A stretch of 64,000 bases of DNA from Albula goreensis (GCA_022829145.1 CM040744.1:10485718-10549717); one strand, 5' to 3'; counted from the first letter of the stretch, positions 51,599 through 64,000 are shown. Notes: generated by a model from the sequence alone, not told the origin. Program-made: numbers and translations.

Positions 51599-54500
51599 GT
51601 TAACTTCTTTTAACTAAACAAACTGAGCAAAATAGTATAACATTCCATAAAACATGATGTGCAAATACACTCACAATTATGGAGAGACTTGCTGTTGAAA
51701 TATTTCAGTTGCCTATTTTGGCTCATATCTAAAAGAAGCCAGACATTTTTAGTGTATGTTCCAATGACTACACCATAATTGTGCTGGCATAGCATTCTGC
51801 TGTGCTAGGAAAGCGAGGGCTTGCTCTGCTGCCAGAAGGCTGTAAAAAGGGGAAAGAAGCATGATATCAGAGTGCCAGAATATTAGTATTGTAACATTTA
51901 TTATACTGTGGAAAGCATCAGGCCTTTACTTTGTGGTAATGCTTGTGGCATGAGGCATGGGGCTTTCTCATTCTAAGACGGCTCTCTATCTCCAACATTT
52001 TCACAACAGTACGCTGTATGCTTACATAAACTAAGCATATGCATCATCAGTGTTTCTCTTAGATTGTTACATTTTATTATGGACAACTCTGTGAAATCAT
52101 AGAAAGAGACCCTCTGGGAAAGTAATCTCAGACTTTTGGACCCTGTTGTAGGTAAATGCAATTTGGCATTCTAGCTGTCTACTGAAAGACGTCTGTAATG
52201 CTGAGGGGGAAAAAACAGCACAGGACAGGTCTTAATGAGGATGCAGTTAACCTGCCCTAAATAGCAGCAGGAGCAATTAAAAGCCATGGGATTACATTGT
52301 GTAGAACGGACAGGCAAGCATGAGCAGCAGACAGACTGAGCCATGGCCGAATGGACCTCCCTGTGCCCAACGTTGCATTTATTTAAACCCAACAGATGGA
52401 TTAAAAAAGGAGGAAATTATATACATGAGAGAGAGGGAAAGGGACTGAGCACAGCTGTTAACTTAAATAATGCAAGCCCTCTTGATGCAGACAGAAAAGT
52501 AAGCATTTGTAGTTCTAAACACAGCCAAAGGCTTCCCAAGGGGCCACTTTTAAAAAGCATTTCCACCGTTGAATAAAGATAAAAGGCCTGCTATCTCCCT
52601 GCCTGAAACATATTAGCCTGCTAGCCCAGTGGTGACTTCTGCTATATGACATACCTGCCATAATAATTTGCCCATATCCAAAAAGTGCCAGGGTAAATGT
52701 ACTGACATAGCAAATGTGATGAACAGGTCTTATGTACCAACTGTGATTAGATTAGGTCCTCACCTCCCTGAAACCAGAAAACTACATCCTATGGATGACA
52801 GCTGTGCTTCAGCTAACACAGAGCAGAAAATGGGTAGCTGTATCTTGAAGATGTACCTGTGTAGGCATTATATAAAAAGGATACACTCATGCTTTGCTTT
52901 TGGTATATGGAACAGGTAAGCTGTAACTTTAATATACTGGTTGTTAATCTTATTGACACATTCATCCAGGTCTACTCTCCAGGGTTGTCAGATGAAAAAG
53001 CAATGTATAGTATTTGTGGTGGAGTAATTTTCTGCTGGATAGATCAAGAAAATTTTGATTGTTTCAACTGAGACAACAAAAGCTGTCTGAAAAACCAAGT
53101 TGTACCGCACAGCAAGCTTTGTGAAACTGCCTTCTCTCTAACACCACAGATGAAAATGTAACAGATCATTGACCACTTTTAACTGATCTCATGTACAGCA
53201 AACAAACATAATCACAGGACATGAATACCTTTCACCACACAAACAACTGGCTTAGATGTTACTATAAATTAAACAATTATAGCCTCATATTCTTATGAGT
53301 TGCTCAACCTTATAGAAATCCAAAGAATGGTCAATGGTATCAGTCTTTAAAAGGGAAATTTTCCTTCATTCATTTTAATGTGCTAATCCAGGACACTTCT
53401 GGAGTCTGCAGAAACGATGAGTGCAAGGTTAATTAAGCAAATGGCTGATCTAATGATAATAGTGTCCTCACTATCCAGCTGGCCAGTTAAACTGTGTATG
53501 GAGTGTGCCCCTGCTACTCTCGCACACAAGTGTGCAGCTGCTACATCCAACAATATCCGCCATCTTACATCCTGTATCAATCATTCTGCATGAATATAAT
53601 TACACAAAATGTGCTTCACCATACAAGCTGAAATTGCTGTCCCTCAAAGTCTGACATGAGTAACAATACAGCCAATCTGTTTAACTAAAAATTCAAAAGT
53701 GAGAACAGTCCATGCACATCTATATGATAGCCATACAAATGGTTTTATTTTAATGGGTTTACTTTTGTGCTGTTTGATTAAGCTATCAACAGCAGCTCTA
53801 GTGGCTACAAAAGACAAACAGAAATCGATGAATGAAAATAAGGTACTGGCCACATTTTGTCCCAGTTATATGAAGTGTGACATTGAATAGTCTGAGGGGA
53901 AGATGAGTTGCTGGTAGAATGTGGACCTGACTTTTCCAGGCACATTGCTTTCTGCATGAGCGATGTCACCATCCTCTCTCTCTCTCTCTCTTGCCCCCCC
54001 ACCACTCCACATCTACCCCAGTGCACACCAGCCACCGCTTGACAAATACTGGACCTGAAAATTGTCTACCACCTCAGGACAGTGTCGCAGCATGTCAGGA
54101 TGTCCTGGGTCTATCCCGTGCCTCCCCGACTTAGGCGCTACAGCCTAACACCCTTATTTTTAGGGATGGTGTGCCCCTTTTATTTAATTTTCTGTTAATT
54201 TGCAAGGACACAATCAACTGAGCAAAGCAAATTTGCTATGTCATGTGCATTAACTTTGCTCAGGTAACAAAGCAAATAAACAGCTTTCATAAATGACCTA
54301 AATATAGCTGAAGTTCTTTGTTTTTTTAAAGTATAAAACATGACTTTGAAGCAATTCAATAAACCTAAAAGCCTTTCAAAAATCATACATCATTTCCAAA
54401 TGGGATATGATTTATGACTTCTTTTCATAGATAGGGTACTACATTTTATGCAACTTCATATCTCAGTACATCATTATAATATGGTAATTATCAAAATACT

Positions 54501-55516
54501 GCTGCAGAAGCAAACAGCTGGTAATGAATCATCAGTGGGCAAACAATCAAATAAATGGATATGCACTGTGAGAAAGCAGTACTGGGAATCATGGTTCAGT
54601 CACAGTGACCCTCCTGTAACTGGTCTCTGGGTTCACGCAATCTATTCAGGATCACTCCTGCACATTCTCACTAGATTCAAATAATGCTGGTTCTGACCCA
54701 GTCAGTTATAGGAAGCAGAGTTTGATATCTCTTTCCCAAACTGACAACCTGACAGAAGTTTCAAACCCCATGAGATATTCGCTGCAAATGGTTTACCAAC
54801 AAAGTCATGCATTAACATTTTGCGGGTCATGGGTTCAAGCACAAGAAGGCTACCCACATCAGACAGACAACATTTTTTGCAAATGCAATGCTTCTTATAT
54901 TGTGGAGAACCCTGCCCTCTTTTTACTAATGATGAATAAAGAATGACACTGAGAAAACACTTTGTGTGTGGAAGAGAAAAGGGTCACCAACCCTAGCCAC
55001 CCTTCGGCTCTACCTGTGTGTTTGCCTGTTCACCGATGACCTTCAAATCTAAGTGAAAAATTGAGTTTGATAACACTTCAGTGAATTGTGCAAATGTAAC
55101 ACATTGTTTAGGAAGTTGTTACAGTCTGTTGGGGGGTACAGAGTCAGTTAAGTAAACCTGTGGTCTGACAAAAGCAAAATGTTCAAACTGAACAACACAA
55201 CACAGTTAAAGTATGTACCATAACTCAAAATCAATCAGTTTAAAGTTTTCTATCAACTTTGCATACACCCAATGCAATTTATTATACTCTTCTGATAAGC
55301 TATTTGTCACAAACCTGTTGATAAAGGCATATGCAAAAACAAAGCTCCAATTATTTGTGTAACAACAAAAGTGTTTAGCTGTTTCCACCCTACAGGTTTT
55401 GTTTCCGCATGGTTTGATTTGCTATAGATGACATCAGCTGAGAGAGCAAGACCACCTTGGTTCGTTGGGTGCGTTTATTCTTCCCTGGGTCGTAGTCATG
55501 ACACAATGTCTAGGGG
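51599..55516. other. Intergenic stretch upstream of map1b
   Basis: No gene recognised. It includes a (CT)n tract at 53974-53991 followed by a run of C, and a balanced-composition block at about 53390-53580. Distal map1b regulatory elements could lie here, but none can be named from sequence alone. Confidence 0.5.
53974..53991. repeat. (CT)9 microsatellite
   Basis: A short perfect CT repeat followed after TTG by seven C. Confidence 0.9.
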
Positions 55517-55526
55517 TATAAAAAAA
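55517..55526 (+). promoter_or_regulatory. map1b: TATA box of map1b
   Basis: TATAAAAAAA lies 93 bases upstream of the map1b ATG in a GC-containing context (taggggTATAAAAAAAggga). Transcription start would be near 55545, leaving a leader of about 65 bases. Rodent Map1b is known to use a TATA-containing neuronal promoter. The site fits that, but it was not compared directly. Confidence 0.5.
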
Positions 55527-55609
55527 GGGAACCACTCCTTCCAAGCCTAGTCCACGCCCGGTGGTCACCGCTTAGTTGCCAAGCTAAACATACAGTGAAG
55601 GGTATAAGG

Positions 55610-55790
55610 ATGGCGACGTTATTGGAATCAGCGGTTCCCGAGTCTATATGTAATACCAGTTCAATTATTACCCCCGAATCTTCTACTCTTTCACACCGAT
55701 TCGTTGACAACAAATTTTACCTGCTTGTCGTTATTGGAGAAATTGTTTCAGAGGACCATTTAAAGTGTGCCATTGCAGACATTGAAAAAG
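55610..55790 (+). CDS. map1b: MAP1B exon 1 (N-terminus, partial gene)
   Basis: MAP1B is a large neuronal microtubule-associated protein, cleaved into heavy and light chains, that promotes axon growth. This exon encodes residues 1-60 plus the first base of codon 61. The segment LSHRFVDNKFYLLVVIGEIV, followed by SEDHLKCAI, aligns closely with the human MAP1B N-terminus (LSHRFLDSKFYLLVVVGEIV and onward). The first 26 residues, which are variable in the family, differ more. The ATG at 55610 has A at -3 and G at +4, which favours initiation. The exon ends ATT-GAA-AAA-G followed by donor GTAAGT at 55791 (phase 1), the same junction phase as in the human gene. MAP1A lacks this N-terminal segment in its standard form, so MAP1B is the better call. 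Confidence 0.95.
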
Positions 55791-57025
55791 GTAAGTGTGG
55801 AACGTGTCCGTTTTAAGTAGTTCTGCAACAGCCTTTGTTTGCACAGCATCGATACATTTATGTCAAGAGATATCTATCGTATTCACAACTTGAATTAGTT
55901 TCCATGGAATCCCGGGTTGTATCGCGTAGAGTTTGGAGTACAGCTGCGCAGTTTTACCTGGCCTCCATTTTACTCTATATGTGCAAAAATAATACAGAAA
56001 CTTTATGGTAAACGTTTCACCGTGGTTTCCTTGTTCTCTGCGTGGAGATGGAAAACCGCTGCAAAGCCCCTCCCTTTTGATAACCGCAAATCTGTGTATA
56101 CCATAGATGAAAGCGATAGTATCTATGTATAGTTTAAATTATGCTTTTTCTGTTACATTGTCGAGTCTGTTGACCTTTGTTTTCAAGAAACTGCGAGTAG
56201 TACTTGAAGCACAGTTAACCAATTGCAGCGTATTTCGTTTTTATGTGCATGGAGCGAAGTTTTTCTTCATGTGTAATTCATAACGCAGTCTGTTATTGCC
56301 AATGCGTCAGTATGGTGAAAACAATGCGTTGTGTACAGCCCCGATCAATCTCTGGGAGAACCTTGTGCCGTGCTTTTGATTTGATGTTCCAGAGCCCTTT
56401 GTAGTATTTGTCACTGGGTTTTTTAAAGCTGGGTTGGTATAATGAGTTCATTCTTAGTCTATACTGCGCGATGTTTTTGTAGCGTTCCCCCGAGATGGCA
56501 AGACAATATGGTATGTTATGGGAGAATGTTTACCTGCAAAGACAAATGCACTTCCCTGTGAAATATCGTTCTTTCTTGTGACTGAGAAGGGATTAATCGC
56601 GACGTCTTTCTTCATTAATGTACAGTTTGACAGTTATTACTCGTTTTCGAATAAAGTGGCATCTTTTTTTCGAGATTTGCGACTGAAAAAATGATATTTT
56701 CGTATAAGAACAGTATTGTCAGTTGGTATCTTATAATATTATATTTCTAAATACATTCGTAATTTTGTTACGTGTTTCCTTCAGGAGATAATGTACGGTT
56801 TGTCACACTGAATCGATGTTGCGCAGAATGTGCGCACATTCACTGAGCTATAAATTATATTCATGTCTCTACATTCATTTTAATTTAGATTAGGCATCTC
56901 TATCAGATAACTACACATTTTACAAGTTATTGGTCATAATGTATGTAAAATTAACAAACAAAAAACAAAGGAAATAAAGCTGTTTCATTAGCCTACACAC
57001 TACCAGCAGCTCAGATTCTCTCATC

Positions 57026-57104
57026 CGATACCGGCACGTGGGCGTGGTCCAGTCCGCACTGCGGTCCCTACGGAAGCTCACACAGGACTGCTAAGACAAG
57101 GGCG
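57026..57104 (+). promoter_or_regulatory. CpG cluster with E-box and GT-box in map1b intron 1
   Basis: Eight CpG dinucleotides fall within about 80 bp in an otherwise CpG-poor, AT-rich intron. The cluster includes CACGTG (57035-57040) directly followed by GGGCGTGG (57040-57047), a KLF/Sp-type box. This is compatible with an intronic enhancer or alternative promoter. Function is inferred from composition only. Confidence 0.3.
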
Positions 57105-58151
57105 TTTCAGAGAAATACAGCCTAGGCGATGGAATCATTATTATAGACAAGATGACTAGCAAAACTGAATAATTTCCTGACCTAAAAATTTCATGAAATC
57201 TGCAGTCCTTTAAAAGATTAGAGCTAGCTGTGGCCCATCAATAGTAGTTTTTTGCTTCGTTAATGCTAAATTAAGTGCTCATTACAGACAAATGAATTTG
57301 AGTACCATGTTTAAACCGGGATTGTCACTCCGTCCTGAGTTCAATAACCTTTAAGACAATGACTGAGTGTTGTGAAAATTTTTCACATTCTGGCAAATGA
57401 TACATTTTTGCTCTTAATTCTCAATAATTGCTGCCATATTCTGTCCAGAAGTTAACACTTATTTTTTTTTTACCAAAATGTTTTTTTTTTTTTTTTACAC
57501 CAATGCCTATTTTTACCATTGTGTTTTAATTTTATGAATCACCTTATTGACATGCTAATCAAGCAGATCAAATAACAACAGAGGTTGTCAAGGTAGCATT
57601 ACATAAGCCTTGGCGACCAAAGATTTAACTGCTTAAAAAGGATAGAGTTACTCATGATATGTTGACAATAACTTTGGTAAAACACCTCTAAAGTGTCTCA
57701 AAGATCACATAATAATTTCAAGTGCCCACCCAGATGTCAAATCCTGCCTTCACACCTAAAATGAATGAGTAATATTTTTTTGGAAATAACACATCAATAT
57801 ATATTTTCAATCAGTTATTTCCCAGCAATTGTTAAATGAGGATCAGTCTTTATATCCGCAAGGCTGAGGAAAATGACTGGCAGAACAGTGATTGGACAAT
57901 GAGGGCAATGAATGAGAGAAAAAACAAATCAAATTTCAAAACCAATTCAGTGTTCCACAGGATTGAGCTGTCAATGGCACTCACACATTGCACTTGTGGT
58001 AGTAAACATCATTGCACCAACACAATCATTTTAGAAGATCTTCTGTTCTTTACTGTACAGTCTACTATACAGTGATGTTTGTAAGTAATAGAGTCATTCA
58101 TTATCAATGGCACTGCAGACACTAAGGGGAACACCCTCAAAGTCTCTAGTA

Positions 58152-58464
58152 CAGTCGGCCCACCTTATCTGTGGGTTTCACATCCACGTTTTTGACCAAC
58201 TATGGCTTGAAAATATATTTTAAAAAGTCCAGAATATTCTCGAAAAAGGACATTTGAAATGCCCACTTGCAGTGTATGCTAGAATACTGTAGTCAGTATG
58301 ATTTATGTGGGTTTTAGCAGTTCGTAGTAGTACATATAGTTGGGGTTTCAAGTTATGAACACGTATAGGGTAAAAGTACGTCATTTTATATAAGTGTCCT
58401 GAGCATCCACGGTTTTTGCACATCCATTGGGGTCCATATACCCATGGATAAGGTGGGCCAACTG
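58152..58464. mobile_element. Tigger/pogo-type MITE (313 bp)
   Basis: The left end CAGTCGGCCCACCTTATCTG and the reverse complement of the right end CAGTTGGCCCACCTTATCCA agree at 17 of the first 20 positions. The match continues with GGGT on both sides. The element is flanked by TA on both sides (58150-58151 and 58465-58466), the target duplication of Tc1/mariner-pogo elements. The end sequence resembles the CAGTCGGCCCTCCGTATCC ends of Tigger/MER2-type elements. The interior has no transposase, so it is non-autonomous. Confidence 0.88.
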
Positions 58465-60080
58465 TATATGTTGTGTTTGTAGCAAAAACAAAAATCTGTT
58501 AAAAACAAACATGATCTTTTTCAAGGCTCAAATATGACCATATGACTCAACTATGCATTTTAAAGAGCTCCTCTTGTTCGACTATGAAAAAATGCACTGG
58601 ACATACAACCTAAACAATCACGTTGTGGCCTTTTTCTGACAGCTAATCATTGACAATTGGGCCAGATTTGATACAATAAACTGTTCACATGGCTTGCTAG
58701 GTAACATGCCAAATTTCAAACCAGAGTGGACCTAACGTTACTGGTGTGCAAGGGGTTTCAAAGCGATGGAGAACAGGACTTCTTTCCCGCTCCAGTTTCC
58801 CTCCTGTTCCACGCACTCACATGTTCTGCTCACAAGCTGCAACAAACCTCAGTCCAATAGGCATCTGCTTTATCCAACACCAAACCCCCTAGCAAGCAAT
58901 CTGCTAAATCTGCCAACCGTGCAGTATGGTAAACATGTTTGGATGGAAACTGATCAATGTTGCAGGTGTACCATTAAAGTGTACTCCTTGAGCATGATTC
59001 ATAGAGAGGAAGTGACACTGGTGTCTCCACAAACAAAGATCCTCTGTGAAATATGAAAATACATATAGAGAGGAAATGTGCTTCCTAAACATACCAACAC
59101 CCAAGCAAAAGGTAGGCAGTGTAGCTAGCTAGCTAGCAAGGAAACTGATTGGTTAAGAGATTACATGTAGACCAGGTAGTACTTAAACATCACATTTTAA
59201 ATTTCATTCAATTCTGTTACCATATCTAGTTTATAATCCCAAATATGCTGAATGTGGTATAAATGGATGGGGAATTAAGTTAAAAATATTTGAATATGCT
59301 ATCATGTTAATTTGTTGAGTCAAATTCAATTGAATGTAATACTCGTAAATGTATTGTACCTGGTTCAATTAAAAGCAGAATGGGTGTATAAAATGACAGA
59401 CCTCTAACATAGCTCTTATTTTTCTATCATTCAAACAAATATCTAACATAGTCCTGTCATCGTGTCCAGCTATAATCACCCTTATTGGATCCACATTCAA
59501 TCTGGCCAAGAGTTTCCACAAACTGCAGACTATGTGATACTTGGGTAGTGGACATGGTTCAGAGAAGGAAAGCACAGGATTCCTTTTCAGCTGTGTTCAC
59601 CAAGTCCACCCCAAATGATGAATACCCCACTGTCACCGATTCCCTTCTGATGGAGAATGTGGCCTCCTGGGGCCCCCGGCTCCTGGAAATGGGGCTCATC
59701 AGTTTTCTTGCTCTGAGACTCGTGACCCAGATCCTCTTTCTGCAGGGGCAGGAATAGATAGTTAATACAATTTCTGGAGAAGCCACTCTTGTTTAGTGTG
59801 TATGCATTTTATTATTACAAGAGTCCACAGTCATTCAAATCTCTCTGCCAAGCTAAACCAAGACTCTCCAGTCATCTTTTCTGGAATTGCCAAAGTCTCC
59901 CTGAAGGCTGTAGAGGCCAATTTCACAGTTTCTATTCTGCCAAAGAACTGTAGCACCAAAATTCTATCAATAGAACAGGAACAACCAACTGACAAAGGAT
60001 TTTTTTTTACAAATTATTGTCCCTTCCCTTAAATGGTGAGGATACATATGTTTGCGAGATGAATCTGACTTACTTTCTAA

Positions 60081-60102
60081 TAGATAGATGGATAGATGGA
60101 TA
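60081..60102. repeat. Short GATA/GATG repeat
   Basis: Five or so imperfect tetranucleotide units (tagatagatggatagatgga) inside map1b intron 1. Confidence 0.85.
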
Positions 60103-60482
60103 AACCTGTGTTACTCCACTAAATTATCATTGTAAATTTCAAACTACTTAAAAAATTAAATGATGAAGCTGTAGCCATCAAGATACCACAACACTGATTT
60201 TGTTAAATCTCTAGGAGAGATGCTTCAAATACTGGGCATTTATATGCCACCTACTGTATATCGTTTTGTTTCTGTGAAGGAAAGTACACAAATCAACTCA
60301 GTTAAGAAGTATGAAATGCTAAAGGGTGTTCAAGTGCAAAAACAGGTGCTGTGCCTTTACAATGTAAATGTGACCTTGCATTTGAGTTTCAAATCTGTCT
60401 GAAATAATAAGGCTATGGAAGATGGTGTCTGAATAACAATGCAGAACGAATGAATATAATCAGTTGTTTGTCTCCCTCACAG

Positions 60483-60584
60483 GAATTCGCACATGGGACA
60501 CAAACCTAATTGACTGCAACTTGGACCAAGAGCTCAAACTTTTTGTATCCCGGCATTCTGCAAGGTTTTCGTCTGATGTACGAG
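60483..60584 (+). CDS. map1b: MAP1B exon 2
   Basis: A 102-nt exon that keeps phase 1 at both ends. Joined to exon 1 it completes codon 61 as Gly and reads GIRTWDTNLIDCNLDQELKL, then FVSRHSARFSSDVR, with the first base of a further Gly codon. This is nearly identical to human MAP1B (GIRSWDTNLIECNLDQELKL and onward). The acceptor is CAG at 60480-60482 and the donor GTATGT starts at 60585. The segment belongs to the conserved N-terminal region of the heavy chain. The next exon, which in mammals begins near QKILHHRSDV, was looked for to the right edge and not seen, so the annotated protein stops at about residue 94. Confidence 0.96.
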
Positions 60585-63500
60585 GTATGTCATTCATTGA
60601 CCTTGGTAGATGTTGCATAGCTTTGAGATGCTGCGGACAAATCTGTAAACGGAATGGCAGCAAGACACATGGGACATTTATAAATTACCTAGCTGCATAA
60701 GTTCATTTTAACACATGGGGCATCATTATGGTAAAACAACCTCCGAGGACATTGGATGTATTTATAATGGGCAGTACACACCACTGACCTCTGTGTTTCC
60801 CAATGTGGCTCATGTTTGAAAATGAAAAAGGGAAAATGTTGAATTATTAGTAAAAATACTGCACACTGTGCTGTATATATTTTGCTCAGGATACTTTTGA
60901 TGTAATTAAAAAATGCATGTTACACCACAAAGAAGCAAAGAGCAACAAAAGAGCATTCTACTGCTTCTTAGTTTAGGTTAAATCATTCTGAACCATTATA
61001 CATAATGTAATTTGCATGATCTGCTAATCAAATGCTATGCGATTTAAATCAAAAGGGTCACAACACACATCTAGAGATTTAGTCAAAATGGGTCGCAGAT
61101 CATTTGATGAAGCAACCTGGTAATTAATGCAAATAATTCATTGTGTATGTAGAAGCATTTACCTGTTTATTTTTTAAACTTCCAGTTGTATCACCATTTT
61201 TGACAAAGGCAATTCTTAGTGAAAACTTCATGATGAAATTGTCTTGTTGTCACATTGACTCCTTTGGGATTTCTCTCCTTTAATTATAAGTGCCTAGTTG
61301 TCAAAGCTTTGGTTGGAAATGACTTGAGTTACCTTGTCATGGTGACGTAACCCTCTTAATGATCTAATGAGTGAGCTATGTCAAGTGAATGACTACCTGT
61401 GCTTCCTCTCACAGCAGTTGCTTGGTCAGCAATGTTCTCTGATAATTGTTATGGGTGGGAAATCTGAATTTAATTGAAAGAGAATGTAATGAGGACGTTG
61501 TGATGAACTAGGTGTCAGATGAGGTGTATCAATGTGAGAGCAGAGTGCCCTTGAACACAGAGAGGCACATGTTATCACTGGCTGATCTCCATAATATCAA
61601 TGCCCTGGTTGGTGGAATCCCACTCATATTAATAGACTGACCCTGTCAGCAGTTCCATGGTGCAAAAGTTCAAAGTCATAGTAATTTACAATCACGTCAT
61701 GCCCTCAACAGCCCCGCCATTGACATTGTACATACAGGATAATGTTAGTGACAGACATAAACATATACACTTTATTCAATCAAGTGATGGACACGGAATA
61801 ATATTGGTATTCGAAAGGTGCCTGTTGGATGTGGAATTGGGACATGCTGTTCTTGTCTCTAAGCATGTATACGTGGTGAATGCCATCAAGTGAATGCAAA
61901 ACAGAGATAACTTTTTTGTACCATTTATTATTATTCACATCTGGACACAGCTTGGTGTTTATTTGTATGTCCCTTTTTAAGTGGTTTGCAAGAGTACACT
62001 GATACATTGATACTTAGACAAGCTATGACTAAGGTTTAGTTTTACATTTCACAAGATGATTCACAGTTTTGCCTTTATTTAATGATGTTAAAACGGTAAC
62101 TGTACTTCTTATTATCACTGGTATTCATTATTATAACCATGTCATTACAAATGTAATGGGTAAATATAGTATATATAAATATAGAACATTTCTGTGCATA
62201 TGAAAATGCATTTTGCAGTTCTGAGTTGAAGAATGGGAAAGTGGAATTAGAATGCAACAAATCACTACAGGAGGTTGTATGTATCATTTTTAATTGCCAT
62301 GATCAGCCCTGTAGTACATCTATGAAACTGAAACTGTTCTAGACCAGCATAAGCTGTAGGGGAATTTAATTTACAGTACCTCATGCAGGCTTGATAGCCT
62401 ACTGTATGACCTTGAGGACTGGAAAACCTTGAAGAGCAGCATGCGTTTGCATTGAGGCTGACATAATTAGGAAAGAAGATAATCATACAAACAGCTGTAT
62501 CATCTAGTTTAGCCTGTGGTGATGGCAGAATAAAGTTTCACGAACTAATCAAATTGTTTTGCCCTTCACAGTGCAATACAATTGTTGGTTCAAATCAGTA
62601 AGTCACTGATAGGACATGATAGCTCCTCCTATTTTCAGTGTCATGAAGCCTCAGTCATGGCACTGTGTAGCATTAGTGTAGCATTTTCAGGTAATATGGA
62701 AATAATGCAATAAGTGTCACCATTGCACAGTGTGTTTACAGCAGTTTATAGAACTAGGTGAAAAAACTGAATGAGAACAATGAGGTTTCCGTTTTGCTAC
62801 TGATACAAAAGATTGGCTGAGGCAAAGTACCAAAACCAAGCTTGCTTTAATCTGATGTCAACACATTTCATCCCATTTTTTTAACTTGTAAACCACTGTC
62901 ATTTTTTGAACAACACACTATAATCATTGGTTACTCTCCAGAAATCAATCTGGTGATGCAGTGAACTGTTGAATTTGTGGGGTTTTATTGCTGGAAATTC
63001 AGCATATCCTGAAGACTAGGGATTTTCAAGAAATGCCCAACAAATGAATATTACATGAACACATGTTCTTCTGCCAGGTCTGCAATGGGAAGAAACTTTT
63101 AAAAAATCAATGGAGTGGAGAAACGTCTACATTAAAATTGCATTCACATTATTTTGAATCATAATGAACGTGGGTTGGGAATAATGTCACCATAAATTTA
63201 CAGTAGAATATTTTAGGCTTTATTTAATAAATTCTTTGAACTACAGCTGTCGGCTACATTATGACCAATGCTCCGTGCATAATGGTTACAGGTCTGGAGG
63301 GTAGAATGGCGTTGTTGGAATCTGACTGGCATGTGTCAGCCTTTTTCAAATGCTGGCCATGTACGGCATGAGGGGAACTCAATTGATTTGTGAGTCAGGA
63401 CGTTTTTGATGGCCCAGCTGAGAGAGTGGAACCAGGGGTACAGGCCATAAAAAATCAATTATAAGCGGACTGATTTACTGTAAGGGAAGGCGATGCAGCA

Positions 63501-64000
63501 GTTGAGGAAGGGCCAGTGGGTTGATGAGTTTCAGTAAATCATGTTATTTTATTTTCAAAATTTTCCAAGAGTTCACCTCCCAACACGGTATAAAGCTCAT
63601 GTCTGTTAACAAACTATCGGAGAAGTGATCGATCTCACCATTGCACAGTTTACCCGAGGTATGCATGCTGATTGGCTGATATTGATAATTGTACTTCACG
63701 GGCTGTGTTTATTTTTAATTAACATGAAGCAGTGGGAATAACATACAGACTGAGGCGCCAATGCAACATGTTTGGTTCCATGTAGCTAGTTGGTTTAAAC
63801 CTGCTTTTAAGCCTGACTCTTCAGTTGATTTTGGCACTTGAATTAGCTTTGTGTAATTACTTTATTGAGCTGAGAAATCTTTAGTATTCACCTTGATTAT
63901 AGTTTCATTTTATTTTTCATATTTTTCTGTTATGAGCCTGAATTATTATACCTCAAGATAATAGTGGCAATAGCGGTGTAACTAACAGAGAGATCATATC
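60585..64000 (+). other. map1b: map1b intron 2 (left part, runs off the window)
   Basis: No further map1b exon is recognisable. The sequence is AT-rich. The last 500 bases (63500-64000) are less repetitive and contain homeobox-type TAATTA/TTAATT strings, but nothing specific can be assigned. Confidence 0.75.

Larger units (their letters stand above)
55791..60482 (+). other. map1b: map1b intron 1 (4692 bp)
   Basis: A GT-AG phase-1 intron with donor GTAAGT and acceptor CTCCCTCACAG. The first 1.3 kb is richer in CpG than the surrounding DNA. It contains a CpG cluster at about 57026-57104, T-rich runs at 57460-57497, a Tigger-type MITE at 58152-58464, a GC-rich block at about 59550-59757 and a short GATA/GATG repeat at 60081-60102. 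Confidence 0.9.

Noticed and set aside
54770-54860. tRNA-like B-box string 'gggttcaagcac'
   Set aside because: No matching A box, no cloverleaf could be drawn; at most a SINE fragment.
60585-64000. Search for map1b exon 3
   Set aside because: No splice-flanked segment resembling the mammalian exon 3 sequence was seen; it must lie beyond the window.
1-64000. CRISPR arrays, operons, prophage or other prokaryotic systems
   Set aside because: No spaced direct repeats or dense coding; spliced vertebrate genes show this is fish nuclear DNA.

Overview
The window looks like nuclear DNA of a ray-finned fish. It is AT-rich and mostly non-coding, has GT-AG introns, and carries several microsatellites. 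It also holds relics of fish-type repeats: tRNA-derived SINE pieces, a Tc1-like transposase relic, a hAT-type foldback MITE and a Tigger/pogo-type MITE. The species cannot be named from the sequence. Only two protein-coding genes can be supported, and both have clear vertebrate orthologues. There is no bacterial, viral or CRISPR content.

Minus strand, about 14.3-19.2 kb: a complete ptger4 gene for the prostaglandin E2 receptor EP4. Its two coding exons (18782-18003 and 16286-15699) are split by a 1716-bp intron at the prostanoid-receptor position at the end of TM6. The spliced product is 455 residues. The likely 3' UTR runs to an AATAAA at 14337-14332. A TATA-like box lies at 19206-19201.

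Plus strand, from about 55.5 kb to the right edge: the 5' end of map1b (microtubule-associated protein 1B). Coding exon 1 is 55610-55790 and exon 2 is 60483-60584, both flanked by consensus splice sites. The rest of the gene, including the giant central exon, lies beyond 64000.

The two genes are divergent and separated by about 36 kb in which I find no gene. A CTCF-like site on the minus strand (42907-42921) and another on the plus strand (43528-43542) lie between them, pointing away from each other. That is the arrangement expected of a boundary between two regulatory domains. The flank from 1 to 14.3 kb holds only repeat relics and unassigned sequence. I did not find a novel biological system. 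The most interesting items are the putative CTCF pair, the two MITEs with recognisable target-site duplications, a GC-rich block with long open frames inside map1b intron 1, and a ptger4 leader whose possible splicing would remove two upstream ORFs.
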